A DNA stretch of 64,000 bases from Piper betle (GCA_033002965.1 JAURVB010014474.1:124001-188000), one strand, 5' to 3'; positions 15,627 through 27,942 are shown, numbered from the stretch's first letter. Program-made: numbers and translations. Notes: generated by a model from the letters alone, not told the origin.

Positions 15627-16817
15627 GTGTGAGTATTCGGTCTGTTCTAAAGTGACCGAACCAAATTAAACAAATTTCATTGGGCGATCGATTTTGTAAT
15701 TGAATTCGAATCGAATTATTCTTAAAATTGAAGTGAAATATTTTTAGTTAACTCGGTTTGATAACTGAGCTACCAAATTACACCATAAGTTATAATTTTT
15801 TTGTTTAGTTATTTAATTAAAATTATATCATTAGTAATCATTCAATAAATAATTTCAAATGTATATATCATATTAAATAAATAAAATATAATCATACAAA
15901 TATTATAATTTCATGATAATTAACATAAAATATAGATTTTGGAATTTTTTTATTAAAAAAATTCGATTAATTTGGTTCAGCACGGTTTGAAACCGAAATA
16001 TCAATATACATACATACATATATATATACTTACATACATATATATATATACATATACATATATATATATAGAGCCCGTTTTATACTGTGCTCAAGCGACA
16101 GGTGAGCTGACCATGTGCTTGAGCCATCCAGCTCGATTGGATTCAAATCCAACGGCTCGATAGATCAAACAAAGTTAGGGCGACGCGCGCCAGTCGCCGT
16201 CGCCGGCCGACCCGACGCTCGCGGCGACACCCTCCCCCCACCACCGGCGGCGACGGGCGGCGGATCTAGCCGCCCCGCCGCTTCCACTGCCGGCCAGCCG
16301 CCCCGCCGCGCCACTCCCCTCCCCTCCCGTCCCCCGCCCGACCGCCGCGCCGCGCCCCTGTCCCCCGGACCACCCTGCCCGCCACCCGCGCTCGCGCCCG
16401 CCAACCCTGCCACCCCGCCGCGCCGCGCCCCCCGGACCAACCCCGTCCCCCGCGCCGCGCTCCCGGACCACCCTGCTCGCCACCCACGCCGCGCCCGCCA
16501 ACCCCGCCACCCCGCCACCCCGCTCGCGCCGCGCCCCCCGGACCAACCCCGTCCCCCCCGCGCCGCGCCCCCGTCCCCGGACCACCCCGCCCGCCGCCCG
16601 CCACCCGCGCCGGCCATCCCCGCCACCCCGCTGCCCTCCCCCCCGGCCGTCGCTGTGGCCGGGCACCGCACTCCGCCGTCGCTGCGGCGGCGGCGCTCGG
16701 CGGCCTCCCTTTTCAATTTTTTTTTTTTTTGATCTTGGCCGTTGGATGCTAATCTAACGGCCAAGATCAACTTGAGCACAGGCAGCTTGCCTGTGCTCAA
16801 GCATAGGAAATATATTT

Positions 16818-16856
<39 letters not shown>

Positions 16857-16973
16857 TTTTTAACGACCAACCAAAAGCTAAACCAAACTATTTTGGAGCC
16901 AAACTGGAATTACAGAATTACTAATTTGGGTTTGGTTGAGTTCTGTTTTCGGTTTTTACCAAATTATCTTCAC
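15627..16973. mobile_element. hAT/MITE-like element interrupted by a second element
   Basis: The left end (GGTGTGAGTATTCGGTCTGT at 15627) and the reverse complement of the right end (GGGTGAAGATAATTTGGT, ending about 16973) are imperfect inverted repeats. Both are followed by 'aaccga'-type words. The body is split by TA-rich microsatellite and the GC-cored insertion at 16071-16831. No transposase is visible and no exact target duplication was found, so the superfamily call is tentative. Confidence 0.45.
16071..16831. mobile_element. GC-cored foldback-like element nested in a TA repeat
   Basis: The ends share TGCTCAAGCGACAGGTGAGC (left) and, from the right, TGCTTGAGCACAGGCAAGC. The right end has two consecutive hairpins. 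The first (16731-16768) has GATCTTGGCCGTTGGAT against ATCTAACGGCCAAGATC, 16 of 17 paired. The second (16771-16801) has CTTGAGCACAGGCA perfectly paired around a 3-nt loop. The left end also has palindromes, such as TGGATTCAAATCCA. Between them lies a core of extreme GC content (about 16170-16710) made of degenerate 'ccggaccaccc' and 'cgcgccgcg' units. Long ORFs in several frames and both strands are only Pro/Arg/Ala or Gly/Arg-rich by composition. No transposase is present. Confidence 0.6.
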
Positions 16974-18733
16974 CCGTAACTTTTACATTGAGAAACTAGC
17001 TATGAATGAACAAAAAGTTCTGTTGTACAAGGTTTTGTGATGAAACTTCTTGAAGGATTAAGAAACAATGAATCTATCTTCTGAAGAATGCAAATATTGG
17101 GGGAAAAAACTCTATTTTTAGTTTTTTCATTTTTTACTTTCAATCTGAGATTCTCTGGCGAGAAGTTGAATTTTTGTCTTTATTCTGTCAACTGTTTGTT
17201 TCTTTTTATAAGCTAATTTCAGTTTTTGACAAATGAAAGTCAATTTCTCGTATTTTTGGTGTGGTAGCATCATATGGTGGTGTGCAATGCAGCACCACTT
17301 GGGGGAGAAATTAACGAGCAGCAAGTTCACTTAATTTTTAGAGAGAAATGTGTGTCTTTCTTATTTTTCTTCCACCTTATCCCAAAAAGAATTTAGGCAA
17401 ATATATCCTAATTTAAGATCCATGTGATTACAAATGGAATTTATTTTTTAAGTTCAGTAAGTTTCAAGTTTAATTCTTTGAAGCTTCTTCTTAACTTGAG
17501 GCAAAATTAGTTTCAATTTGGATTTTTCGCAATGCTAGCGTGTTCTTAAAAATAGATGAATGTGAACTATGCTCAGCTGCATTGACAAGAAAGTGCTGAT
17601 ATAGCCATCTGGTAGACATCATTGAAGCATCTGTGGCATTGAATGAGCTTCAACCTGTTTACCTAACAGAGTTGTAATTAGAAAGGCTGCATGCAGATGA
17701 AAAACTTAAACTAATAGAAAAATTATTCTATTCGGCTGCCTTCAGAGGCATCTCCACCACACTACGAGCTTGGACGAATTGAGAGGTTGGACTGGGTGGT
17801 TCATTTCTTGCCTGGAGTTAATCAAGTTGTGTTTCAAAGATCTACATGTAGCTATTGCTTTTATGATTATTTTTATCGAAATTTTCTAGGATCAGTTCTG
17901 GCACTCTAGATTTTACTCATTCAACCTTTCTGTTCAGATTGGCTCCTGACTCCCGTAGTTTTTTTTATGAAGTCCTGAATCCTGTAGTTGACAGTCCCTT
18001 TCTTTGTGTCGGCAATCATTACTTATTTAGTCTGTGCATCGGTTATATTTATTTTCCAAAGTCTTTTTTTTTATGCTTTTGTATGTGCTATCAATATCCT
18101 TTATTTCTAAATAATTTTTACTATTCAAGTGGTAACATTTAACACTTTTTTCTTTGTGTTGCAGGAGAAACTACTTAAGTTTGTTTTGTTAGAATTGGAC
18201 CCCAACATGTTTGTTTGTATTGTGCTTAACAATTGTGAGCGCCATTACATCTATGAATTTCAGTATTCTTTCCTTTCAATTGGGATGTCGCTAGTTTTTC
18301 CATAAGCAGGTATTGAGCAAGCTTTGGAATGGCAAAAGACCTAACTGGTCTATTCAAAAATTTTCCTTCCTTATCAAATGTTAAAAATTTTATGTTTCTT
18401 TAGTTTATTTTTTGGTTTCCCTGAAGTTTATGCTAGGACAGAGCTCATCATTACATAGTGCAATACTAAATATGATGAGAACAATTATTGATGCTCAAAG
18501 AAATTCTTCTCATCTAAATTTCTCTACTGCTACCTTACTGTTAAGCTGCTTGTTATCACTTCGCAAGTGTTTGTTTATGATTTTCTTTTTTCTCTTTTCT
18601 TAAGGTAGAAGAAATTACTAATAATGAAAGGCATAGGGGTTGTGGAATAACTAGCTAGCCCAAGCCCAAATACCAATTACGATTTTAATTTTTCTTGTAT
18701 GTATCCAACAAAACATGATATTAAATAATATGA
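16974..18733. other. Gene-poor AT-rich stretch
   Basis: Apart from the patch at 17590-17815, nothing recognisable is seen. The other ORFs (17127-17330, 17939-18142, 18412-18603) are Phe/Leu/Lys-rich frames from T- or A-rich sequence without homology that I can recall. Confidence 0.4.
17590..17815 (+). pseudogene. Decayed coding-like patch, family unknown
   Basis: One frame from about 17608 reads LVDIIEASVALNELQPVYL, then a stop, then HADEKLKLIEKLFYSAAF and ISTTLRAWTN, then another stop. About 70 codons therefore have protein-like composition and amphipathic periodicity, interrupted by two in-frame stops. It is probably a fragment of a real gene captured or left behind. I do not recognise the family. 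It could also be chance. Confidence 0.35.
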
Positions 18734-18794
18734 TGAGCATGGATTAAACACTCGATCTTCAGCCCTGATGCTCTCCCAATTGAGCTATCCCTTT
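18734..18794 (-). tRNA. tRNA-Phe(GAA)-derived pseudogene
   Basis: The minus strand reads GGGATAGCTCAATTGGGAGA, then GCATCAGGGCTGAAGATC and GTTTAATCCATGCTC. This matches recalled nuclear plant tRNA-Phe through the D arm and the anticodon loop (CTGAAGA, anticodon GAA). About 8-10 nt between the anticodon arm and the T arm are missing, and the T-loop has TTTAATCC instead of TTCGATCC. The acceptor stem does not pair. It is therefore a dead copy or the head of a tRNA-derived SINE, not a working tRNA. Confidence 0.7.
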
Positions 18795-19014
18795 ACTAAT
18801 GTTATTTTATTATTTTATTGTATATAAATAAATATAACTATTTATAATTAAACTTATTAATATATATATATATATAAAGATTATCTTAGCTGAGGGCAGA
18901 TAATGTCTTCGTCTCAAACTTTAATCTTGATTATTCGATTATAGGGACGACCCAGATTTGATAAAAAATAAAAAATAAAAAATAAAACACCCTCACCACC
19001 ACCCTCCTTTAGTA

Positions 19015-19330
19015 CATAGTCAATAATAATATTTATTTATAATTTTAAATATATTTTGAGTAGACAAATGATATTATGTATATTATTATATTATATTATT
19101 GAGTCGAGTTCGAGTAGAGCTACGAGTCGAGTTCGAGTTAAACTACGAGTCGAGTTCGAGTCAAACTACGAGTCGAATTAAGTCGAACACTGTCTTGCTT
19201 AAGCTTGACTCATAGGATTTGAGTTCGAGTCGAGTTTGAACTCAAGTATTTAAATGTCGAGTTTCGAATTAAGTTGAGTAGAGCCAAGCCCAACGTCAAA
19301 TGCTCTCGAGTTCGCTCAATTAACAGCGTT
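19015..19330. repeat. TCGAG-rich DNA-transposon fragment (family A)
   Basis: Repeated 'gagtcgagttcgag' phrases are followed by 'aagtatttaaatgtcgagtt' and a terminal 'gttcgctcaattaacagcg'. The same series occurs at 31960-31999 plus 32884-33131, where it is interrupted by another element. This copy lacks that interruption, which makes it an empty-site reference. Its left end is not identifiable, so it is probably truncated. It is non-coding. Confidence 0.65.
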
Positions 19331-22300
19331 ATTTGTAACTTGATCAGAATGGTTGCTGCTTTAATTAGTTAATGGCTTTTTGCTTTCTTTTTCAACGCTT
19401 AGTTAATGGCTTTTCTTTCATGTCCTCACAAGTGGTTGCGGTAGCCAAATTTGCGCAATAATGGCAATTGTTTAGCGGCCTAAATGATTTAAGAAGAGAG
19501 CTATGTGATCAAGTCTTTTGTGCTCGAGTTATGTAGACGTTTTGTTTGATAACAAAATCTCTCTGAAGGCCACACCACCATGGATGAAGTGAAGCGACAG
19601 CTTTGTAGGTTATCACTTTCTGACAAAGAAGGGAGAGGGCTTTGTTCAACTGAGCTTCATTTTTTAAGTGATTTGCTTTTTGTGATGGATTTCCGGGGCC
19701 CATTCACATGTTTGTGATATCTATTCGTACCACATTGCTTTAGTTGGACACTAGATTGCTGTTTGGATGCATTGCAAATTTCTTTCTTGTTTTTAATTAA
19801 CAGCTTTACTGGGTTATTTTCATGAGCTGAATTTTTTATTATCGTTAATTTCTTCGCATTGTGGCGATGGAGTTTTCTGTTTACTGCAACTGCATAACAT
19901 TATAGTGATGAGAATCTGCTATGTAGTTTGCATCGAAAGTTGAGCTTGTAAAATGTTCTAGTTCATTGTCTTGGTCGAGTGTATATGGCTTTCAGACTAT
20001 TATAAATATATTCGATCGGGTAATTACGTAGCTTTCGGTAATTGTCCATACTGGAAGTTGACTGTAATTTTGTTATTGAAAAGGATATATGTGGGTGGGG
20101 GCATTGTTTCAACGCTTATTGTAACTTAGTGATGTAGTCATTCAACAATATCTTTTGATGCTTTGTTGATGGCAACACACGTGTGCATGTTGTCAGCATT
20201 TTTGCTGTGAATCCCACTGATCATATATTTACTCTAGTAAAGTGCTGTTGTATTATGTACTTTGAGTTTGACAGTTACAATTGTATTGCTCACGTTTTAC
20301 CACCGATTGGGATGTTGTATGTTTAATTCTTATAATCTTCTAGCTTATGTTGCTGCCTACCATCCTTACATTGTAACCATGAACCTTCATATCATTCGCC
20401 TGTCGCTGCACGTTTTGTGGTACCCACTTCTTTATACAAAGTAGCATTAGTGCCCCTTTTTAGCTAAATGGCGTACCTGATATTGCAAAATCTATGTAAG
20501 AAGATAATTGGCTTATCATCAAAGTAAACCGACATGAAAATCTGGCTGGGAAAGCATGGTGAGATTATTACGTCCTTAGCGATGCCTAAGACTCAAAACG
20601 GCTAAATTTGGTGAATGCATTCTTCTTCTTTTTTAAGTAAGTGAATGTATGTATTTTTACTTCATCGCTAACTGGGCCATTACTGGCATACAGTACTGAA
20701 TTATTTATGGGTTTTTTTCTTAAGATTTCAAGATCAAGGACAGGACTGGAGGCATCTGATTCGGAGGAGCGTGCGAGTTTGAAGCACGGTGAAGGTGGTA
20801 CAATATTCACTTTTGAGGATGGAGAGTAGGGTGTCCTGGTGGATTGGACTTTCCATTGTGCATGACAGTTATTAGCGAAAATTTCCAATCCATGGAGAAG
20901 AGCTGCTAGAAGCAACTTGTTTCGAGTTACATAGGTAGGATGTAGCTGCACCTAATCCTCCTCTATTCGCATGATTAGAAATGTATCTCATTTTCAGGGT
21001 ATGTGATAAGCCTAAATACATCATTTCTCATGTCCTTGTCATTTGTCACTCATAAATACTGTCTTTTGAATATTTTTGCGCATCACCCAACGACTTTTTT
21101 GCATGGCTTTCGGCTTCTAGTTCCCGACATGTATGTGACTAATCTCCCTTTCGCCGGATTCATGTTTGTTTGCAATATTAGATTATATATACAATTATTT
21201 GATGGGATTTGCTTATCAACAACATGTGATCAGATCGTTGGAAATTTTATTTTTGTACAAGCAATTAAGTTAGCTTAGGCATGCGAGATCTGTTTTTTTC
21301 TTGAAGTGTTTTCTTGTTGTGAAGTCATGCAAGACCTTGTTATAAGCTTAAGGACATGGAGCACACAGGGCAGTCTACTTTTCATTGCGGTGAAAGCGGC
21401 GAATTTTTATCTTCATAAACCATTCAGTCATTATGACTAAGTCGTGATTGATTGGGTAATCAATTCTTGTAATCAATCACGGCGAAGACTTCTTCCTATG
21501 TTATTTTGCTTACATTTTTTATTAGTTCATTTGAATGGCTTTTTGTGTCTTTGGTAGTGATGAATATGATAATGAAAACTAGACGGTCAACCGAATTAAT
21601 TGGGGAGCCTTTCAGTAGGTTATATGTGAGAAAGAACCTCTTCTGAAAAGTCCACTTCTTTAGAAATATAGAAAGCTGAGCTAGAACTGATCCAGACTCT
21701 GAATTTCAAAGGTTAACCTAAATTCTATTCACATGTCGATGGATGGTGCTCGTTTCGCCATCTTTTTCCTTTTAACTGCCGAGATGCCCTTGATGTGGGA
21801 ATATAGAATAGAGAAGATTGATCTTAGTGCTCCAATGTGCGATTCCTTTGGCAGTGCCCCCTCCCCCTACTTTTTTTCAGGTCGGTCACTTTTCAGGTTT
21901 CAGCACCTGTGAAGTTGCTAATATCTTCCCGTCGTACCTCTGAAAGAAAGAGGTCGCGCCGGATCAGTGTTCATGTAATTTATCTATCTGGTCAAAATGT
22001 CTGAGTGTTTGCTGCTGATCTCTTGTTTACTTTATTATCTGGTTGGAGAAACTGAGCTGTCTTTTGAACTGTTAAACAATACATACTTACTTATCAATAG
22101 ATAGGGGTGATGGTAGTGAGATACGATACAATCAATGATCCATTGGAATTGATTAATTAAAATCGCACGAAGAAAAAACAAAAGATAGAGACTTGGTTTA
22201 AAAAAATTGAAGTTAGTCATTAATAACGCGTTTCATAAATCAAGTGTCTCAGAAGGAGTATTGAAGCCTCAACCCCGAAATTCAAACTTTGCAGATAACA

Positions 22301-22972
22301 CAGTTTGTATTTACTTGTTTGTCTTTTTCTTTGACAACGAAGGGGCCATTGCATCCCACCACGGGGACAAGACGAAGCCTTTCACAAGAGAGATAGAGCG
22401 AGGAGAGAGCCAACTGGGCTTGGATGCTTTTCTTTATGCAGAGTTTCCACAAAAGCAAGGAGCGCCATATTTTCTGCGTAAGTTTCTTAAGTCAAAGAAG
22501 AGGGCATTTCTTTTTTCCGCAGGAAAAAAAGCAAACAACGCCACCACCGCCTCCTCCCTTCCTTTAATATGTCTTTAACTTTCCACCAGATTCTTCTCTT
22601 AAACCAAATTCCAAGGGTCTTCCTTTATTATTCCCTCTTAATACTTATCTTCCTCATGATCATGCTCATCTTCTTGTGCTAACAATATTTACTGCAACCC
22701 AATACGTAGTGGGCTATTTGGTAACTTGCCTGACTTCTCTTTCCCTTCTTTAGTCGTCCATAAGTACGTAAATTTCATGACTTTGGGTGTTTTACTTGCC
22801 CTCTCAACAGATACCACAGCACCATATATGGTTTAAAGCACGCACGCCTATACTCCATCTCCTGCAAAAGCGCTTCCCTCCAACGTGGTGCACCTGGTTC
22901 ATGGATATTGATCTCTTCTGGACTTTTGGGGGGTGCTACTGGTTTCTTCTTGATCTTGAAATCTCACTCTGC
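19331..22972. other. Long stretch without a supported gene; upstream region of the TDIF gene
   Basis: No gene can be supported. A 45-codon frame from 19580 (MDEVKRQLCRLSLSDKEGRG) faintly resembles the start of plant LINE gag-like proteins and may be retroelement debris. A frame ending at 20829 (EASDSEERASLKHGEGG) has protein-like composition but no context. The ORF at 22207-22578 is probably promoter or 5' leader of the TDIF gene. Regulatory sites for that gene must lie here but are not distinguishable by eye. Confidence 0.4.
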
Positions 22973-23233
22973 ATGGCAGGTGATCGTGAAAGCTTCGCCA
23001 CAAGTAATGTCCAGGCTTCATTGCGCTTGCTTGTCTTGCTCTTCTTCCTCTTTGCTACCCCATCTTCTGAATTGAAAATATCCACGGCTTCTTCATTCTC
23101 CTATAGAAGGCTCCTCTCTCCTTTAAGCTCACAGTCCATGAATCTGCACCCCCGGAACAGCTCCTCTACTCCTCAGTGGGAAGCTAGCGCCCATGAAGTT
23201 CCCAGTGGTCCAAACCCAATCTCCAACAGGTAG
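22973..23233 (+). CDS. TDIF precursor, CLE41/CLE44-type peptide hormone
   Basis: Single-exon gene for an 86-aa secreted prepropeptide. Residues 74-85 are HEVPSGPNPISN, identical to TDIF, the CLE41/CLE44 dodecapeptide. From established knowledge, TDIF is made in phloem, perceived by the receptor kinase PXY/TDR, promotes (pro)cambium division and blocks xylem differentiation. Both prolines corresponding to the hydroxylated Pro4 and Pro7 are present. The start at 22973 is favoured because a hydrophobic signal peptide follows (LRLLVLLFFLFATPSS). An in-frame upstream Met at 22901 would add 24 residues ahead of it. The middle is a variable Ser-rich spacer, as usual in CLE proteins. One residue (Arg86) follows the peptide and would need trimming. 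Confidence 0.92.
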   Translation: MAGDRESFATSNVQASLRLLVLLFFLFATPSSELKISTASSFSYRRLLSPLSSQSMNLHPRNSSSTPQWEASAHEVPSGPNPISNR

Positions 23234-25769
23234 GAAAATCGCCATCAGTGAGATCGAAAAACATCGCCATCGTCGTCATTGTTCGTCGCCTTTGCTTTGC
23301 CTCTGTCGGCTGAGTTTTATATATTTATATTCTCAAGTATCTCCTTGAAGTATATACCAGAAATTACCTTGTTCATTTATGCAGTTGTTTGTGTTGTTAT
23401 ATATGTAGGTGAGAGATTGGGAGAGATGTTTGTTGGTGTTACTAGAGAGATGCAAGCAATTTCTTAGCGTCTACAAATCGCCTTTTTTGCATGATATGCA
23501 TTACTTATACTTCATTTATACATATTGGTGTATATAAATTTTCTTGCTAGCATTGGATCTTGCTTGGCTTTCTAATGCTGTTCCTACTGTAATTGGGAGA
23601 TAGATCTTATCCGAACCTAAGAATCTATTCCTTTGCTCATCATGGACTATATAAGCAAAGTATGATGAAATGTTGTCAGTTATTACCATGTTTGTCTTGG
23701 TAAGACTTATCAATTGTACTGAAATAAAGGAAACAATAAAGGTTGTATTTATTAGTAGTGCCTGCAAACTACACTGGTAAGGCCGCTCTTATCTTCTTTT
23801 ACAGGTCTTCAAGGTAGGTTATTCTCTCAAGAAGGCCAGCAGACTTTTTTGACACTATAAAGATGATGCCACACGTAGAAAAACAGCAACTTTGATCTTA
23901 TCATGTAGGGAGTTTTGGAATAAGCTCTTAGGATAAATTGCAAGTAAGCTTAAAATCATTTTTATTTGATTCATTAACTGGAATATCGAAAACAAAGTCT
24001 GAACTCAGGTCTGTTCATCCGAACCACATCTTCTCAGTGGTGTCAGGTCAGATCATGTCTTTTTCTTTGGCGTTGTCCATTTTTCTTCCCGTGTAATTTG
24101 TTGCTTTCTTAAGTACCTCTGGACGTTGCCTTTGTCATTTGGGATACGATGCTTGATTCTCCCAACACTGTTAACGATGTGTTTTGATAAAAAGAAAACA
24201 CTGCTAACGATGCCCATCATTTTGTAATAATTTGTGGGGGAACATTTCATGATATTATACACAGGAGTAACAGTGCTATTATCAGTTGTAGGTGTCAATT
24301 GGCCACCCCAGATTGATATAATATCTGAAACATGATCAGCGACTGGTTTTCCCCATCTTTCTGCTAGAAAAAAGTTCATTACTTTTCTACTCAGCTCTCC
24401 TTGAACGATCTTGTGATTGTGGTGATCATGTTACTGAATGTTTGAACATTGAATCTGGAGATTAGAACGATTGAAGTGGCTACCATTTTCTTTGCTTTTA
24501 AGCGGCAACAAGCGAGAAACTTGTGTATTGCATGTGTTCATAAGGTTTTAACTAAACTTGTCTGGGAATGTTTCCATTCTTTCGAGAGCTAGCAGAATTG
24601 CCTCGCTGTAATGAAAATATTAGCAGGGATTTCAGCAATCCAAAGAAGCAAACTAGAGATACACAGTTTGATGTCTTCCATTACTATTTCAAAGAATTTG
24701 TGTCTACCAGCTGGTATTTTAATGATCTAGACAAAACTGTTCCCAAGGATTGCTCCACATGATTGGCTTAATTTGTTCTGCTTGGGGATGGCTTTTGTTA
24801 GTATGCAAAATTTGTGGTTTCATAGGGAATTATATGGTTTCCATCGAGCCCTGAGAAATATGCCTTGAAGTTAGTAGACAGTTTATTGACATTACTTGCA
24901 TGAGGTATGTTTGTGGTGGTAATTTCGAGGGGCTAGCGTCGGTACTGACATTTGCAAGTCGATCTTGGAAAACTATACCAGGGGAGAAAAAAACAAAAAG
25001 AATAGTGATTGAACTTCTTTCACTTTATTAGGATGGCATAGAGAGCCTGACAAAGGTTGAACGAAAGCTGAAAAAAGTGGTAGATTTACATGGATGCGAT
25101 AGTGTTCTTCATCTGGTATGCGACGAGTTGCGTGCATGGAGCTAGTATTCGATCTTTCAAAATACGGCTTCAGCAAAGTTATTAGCTATCTTGACGAGCT
25201 TACAACCTATTATATTATTAGTTCCTAGTTCCTACCCATCTTGACGAACTTACACCCTATGTTCTTAGTTTCAAAAAAGAAAGGACAATTGGGTACGTAG
25301 TTTAATTTTATAATTATATACTTTTGAATTTTGTTTTCCAAAACATATTCTACTCTAAGCTACCGTGGTTGCTGACTCTTTATGCAATCCACCTGATAAT
25401 AATCTTTAAGGATATATATAGTTTAATATAGACAATTTCATTAAAAAATCATTATAATCTGTCATGTATCCTTTACATATTAACACACTATAATTTGCTA
25501 CATGCCTATATATTACTGGCTGTTTTTAAGATTTTACCTTTCTTATTATAAGAGTTATTCATAATTTTGAAAATCTAATTCATCTATAATTATATCTATA
25601 TTTAAATTTAAGTATAATTAATAGTATTGAAACATCTAATTCAATTATGAACATGTACGAAAAAGGTTTCTAATAAACCATTCAAGTACCCCTACATTAA
25701 AGCATCGAGTTTTCACGCACTCATCCAGTTTCAACCTTTCTTCCTTTGTAGTTGATCTGGGCTCCACAA
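23234..25769. other. 3' flank and gene-poor region
   Basis: The first few hundred bases should contain the 3' UTR of the TDIF gene. Further on, no coding region or RNA gene is supported; ORFs at 23516-23767, 24053-24379 and 24568-24762 show no recognisable domain. A short near-duplicate phrase 'acccta' with 'cttgacga(a/g)cttaca' occurs twice near 25192-25256. Confidence 0.4.
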
Positions 25770-26390
25770 TAATTTTATAGGTCATTCAATAGTTAATGAA
25801 ATTATTATTATTATAATTTTTATTTTTATTAGTTATTAGGAAAACATTGGAGAATAATTCTGCCGAAAATAGAAAATTTTAAAATATTGATAAATTTTAA
25901 AAAATTATAATTATACTAATCGAATTCGAGTTTGTTACATAATAATACATACTTAGTTTAAATTTTAGAGTTATTTATTTATTTATTTATACATTGTTAA
26001 TTGTTATTAAGCAAAAACCTTAAATTATAATTCTATTTGAATTAAAAATCTTTTAAAAAAATAAATTCAAATTAACTATTAAATTTTTTACTTATTAAAA
26101 TTAAAATTACTTTTAATTTTAATATTTGTATGAAACTATATTTTATTAAAATTGAATAAATATTCATGATTTTAATTTAAAATAATATAAAAATATTTTT
26201 AAAATTAATTTTGTATATTCTTAGTACAAATTATTAATAAGTTTCAATTGTACCATGCACATTACGTGGGTCTTTGGCAAGTTAACATTAAAGTGATCAG
26301 GTATTTTTGCTTTCGCTGCATTTCAACTTCTCTTGTGCTGTGGACATTAATTCTAATCCCACAATAATTTTATGTGCAAACTAATAATAA

Positions 26391-26427
<37 letters not shown>

Positions 26428-27942
26428 TATTAGAAAAGCAATTGGGTATAAATTTTAACCAAATTAGAAATTTTAAAAATCTTAATAAGTTTTCATGTAT
26501 GTATTTATAATTATACTACTCGAATTAAAATTTCCTGTTACTTAATAATAAAGACTTAATTTAAATTTTTAATGAATTTTATTTATTTATTTTTAATTAC
26601 TATTAAGAAAAAACCTTAGAGTATAATTCTATTTGAATTAAAAGTCTTTGAAAAAATTCCATTTGATTTTAAATTTTTTATACTTATTTTTTTAATGTTG
26701 TGGTCGTTTCTTGCCCCCATAATGGTTTTATGGACTAATTAATACTTACTTAATTTGAAATTATAATAATAATTATTTTTTGTTATGCATTCGAATATAA
26801 TTCTACTCAATTAGGGATTTTAAAAATATTGATAAATTTTAAATATATTTATAATTATACTTCTATAATTAAAGTTTTTTTATTGCTTAATCATACAAGT
26901 TTAATTTAATTTTTTACAGCTATTTATTTATTTATTTTTTAATATATTGTTATTTATTATTAAGAAAAACCTTATAATTTTATCCAAAGTTAAATTTTTT
27001 AAAAATGAATACCATTTTATTATTGAAAATTTTAATTATTAAAGTGAAAATTATTTTAATATTTGTATAATACAACTATATTTTTGTTAAAATTAAATGA
27101 ATATTCATAGTTTTTATTTTAAAATAATATAGTAATATTTTATTAAATTAATTTTGTATATTCTTAATATATATCAATAATTAATTTCAAACCCCACACA
27201 TCGCATAGGTCTTTGGCTAATAATCTTATAAGAATAGAATCCAATTTAAAATTCATTTAGATTTCAACAAGTAGAAACTGTGTACATAATATATGATTTA
27301 AAACAAAAACTAGCCAAAGACACATGCGACATGGAGGGTACATTTGAAACTTATTATTTGTAAATATTAACAACATAAAAAATTAAATTATAATTTGGTT
27401 GCAAATAGTGAAATATCTATTTAATTTTAACAAAAAATTATCCATTTTTTGAGTGCAATGGTCATATAAAAATATTAAAAATAATTGAGAATATAATTTT
27501 AATTTTATGTTAAAAATAAGTAGAAACCTTCATTAAGTAGGCATTCATAAGTACAAGATTTTAATATGAATGAATTTTTAATATTTAAATGGAACTTATA
27601 AATTTTAAAATATTTTAATTCAGATAAATATAATTATGCTCTAAGGTTTCTATAATAATAAATAACAATAAAAGAAATAAATAATTAAATAAATATGTAT
27701 CCTAAATTAAATAATGTTGCTTGCCTATATAAATAAAATTATGTAGAAACCCTAAATTAAGTTTATACTAATATGGTAAAAACATTTCAATTTGAGTAAT
27801 GAAAAAAGAAACATTTTAAATAGAATACATCAATTTTTAAAATATTTTTAATATGGGAAGAATTATATTGCAAAGTTTTCTCAATTATGATAATAATAAT
27901 AATAATAAAAACTTGAATTAAGTATGTCATAGTAATTGTAAA
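25770..27942. repeat. AT-rich repeat block: about three direct units then inverted copies
   Basis: Units of about 500 bp begin near 25770, 26350 and 26705 with 'cacaataattttat'-like starts. Each continues with 'aattataattatact', 'atttatttattt' and 'attaagaaaaaacctta'. After about 27255 the same words appear reversed. For example 'ggtctttggctaa' at 27211 faces 'ctagccaaagacacatgcga' at 27311. The whole is thus a large imperfect palindrome. A pure ATT microsatellite lies at 26394-26428. Related AT-rich words recur at 50640-51060. It is non-coding and of unknown element class. Confidence 0.55.

Noticed and set aside
16115..16821. Long ORFs (205, 218, 163 and 112 codons) on both strands
   Set aside because: They overlap in several frames of a GC-rich degenerate repeat; the Pro/Arg/Ala and Gly/Arg composition follows from the base content. 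No domain, no splice context.
19580..19720. LINE gag-like start MDEVKRQLCRLSLSDKEGRG
   Set aside because: Only 45 codons and a weak resemblance from memory; mentioned in the region entry but not called as a feature.
22207..22578. 123-codon ORF upstream of the TDIF gene
   Set aside because: No recognisable domain; position fits promoter or leader.
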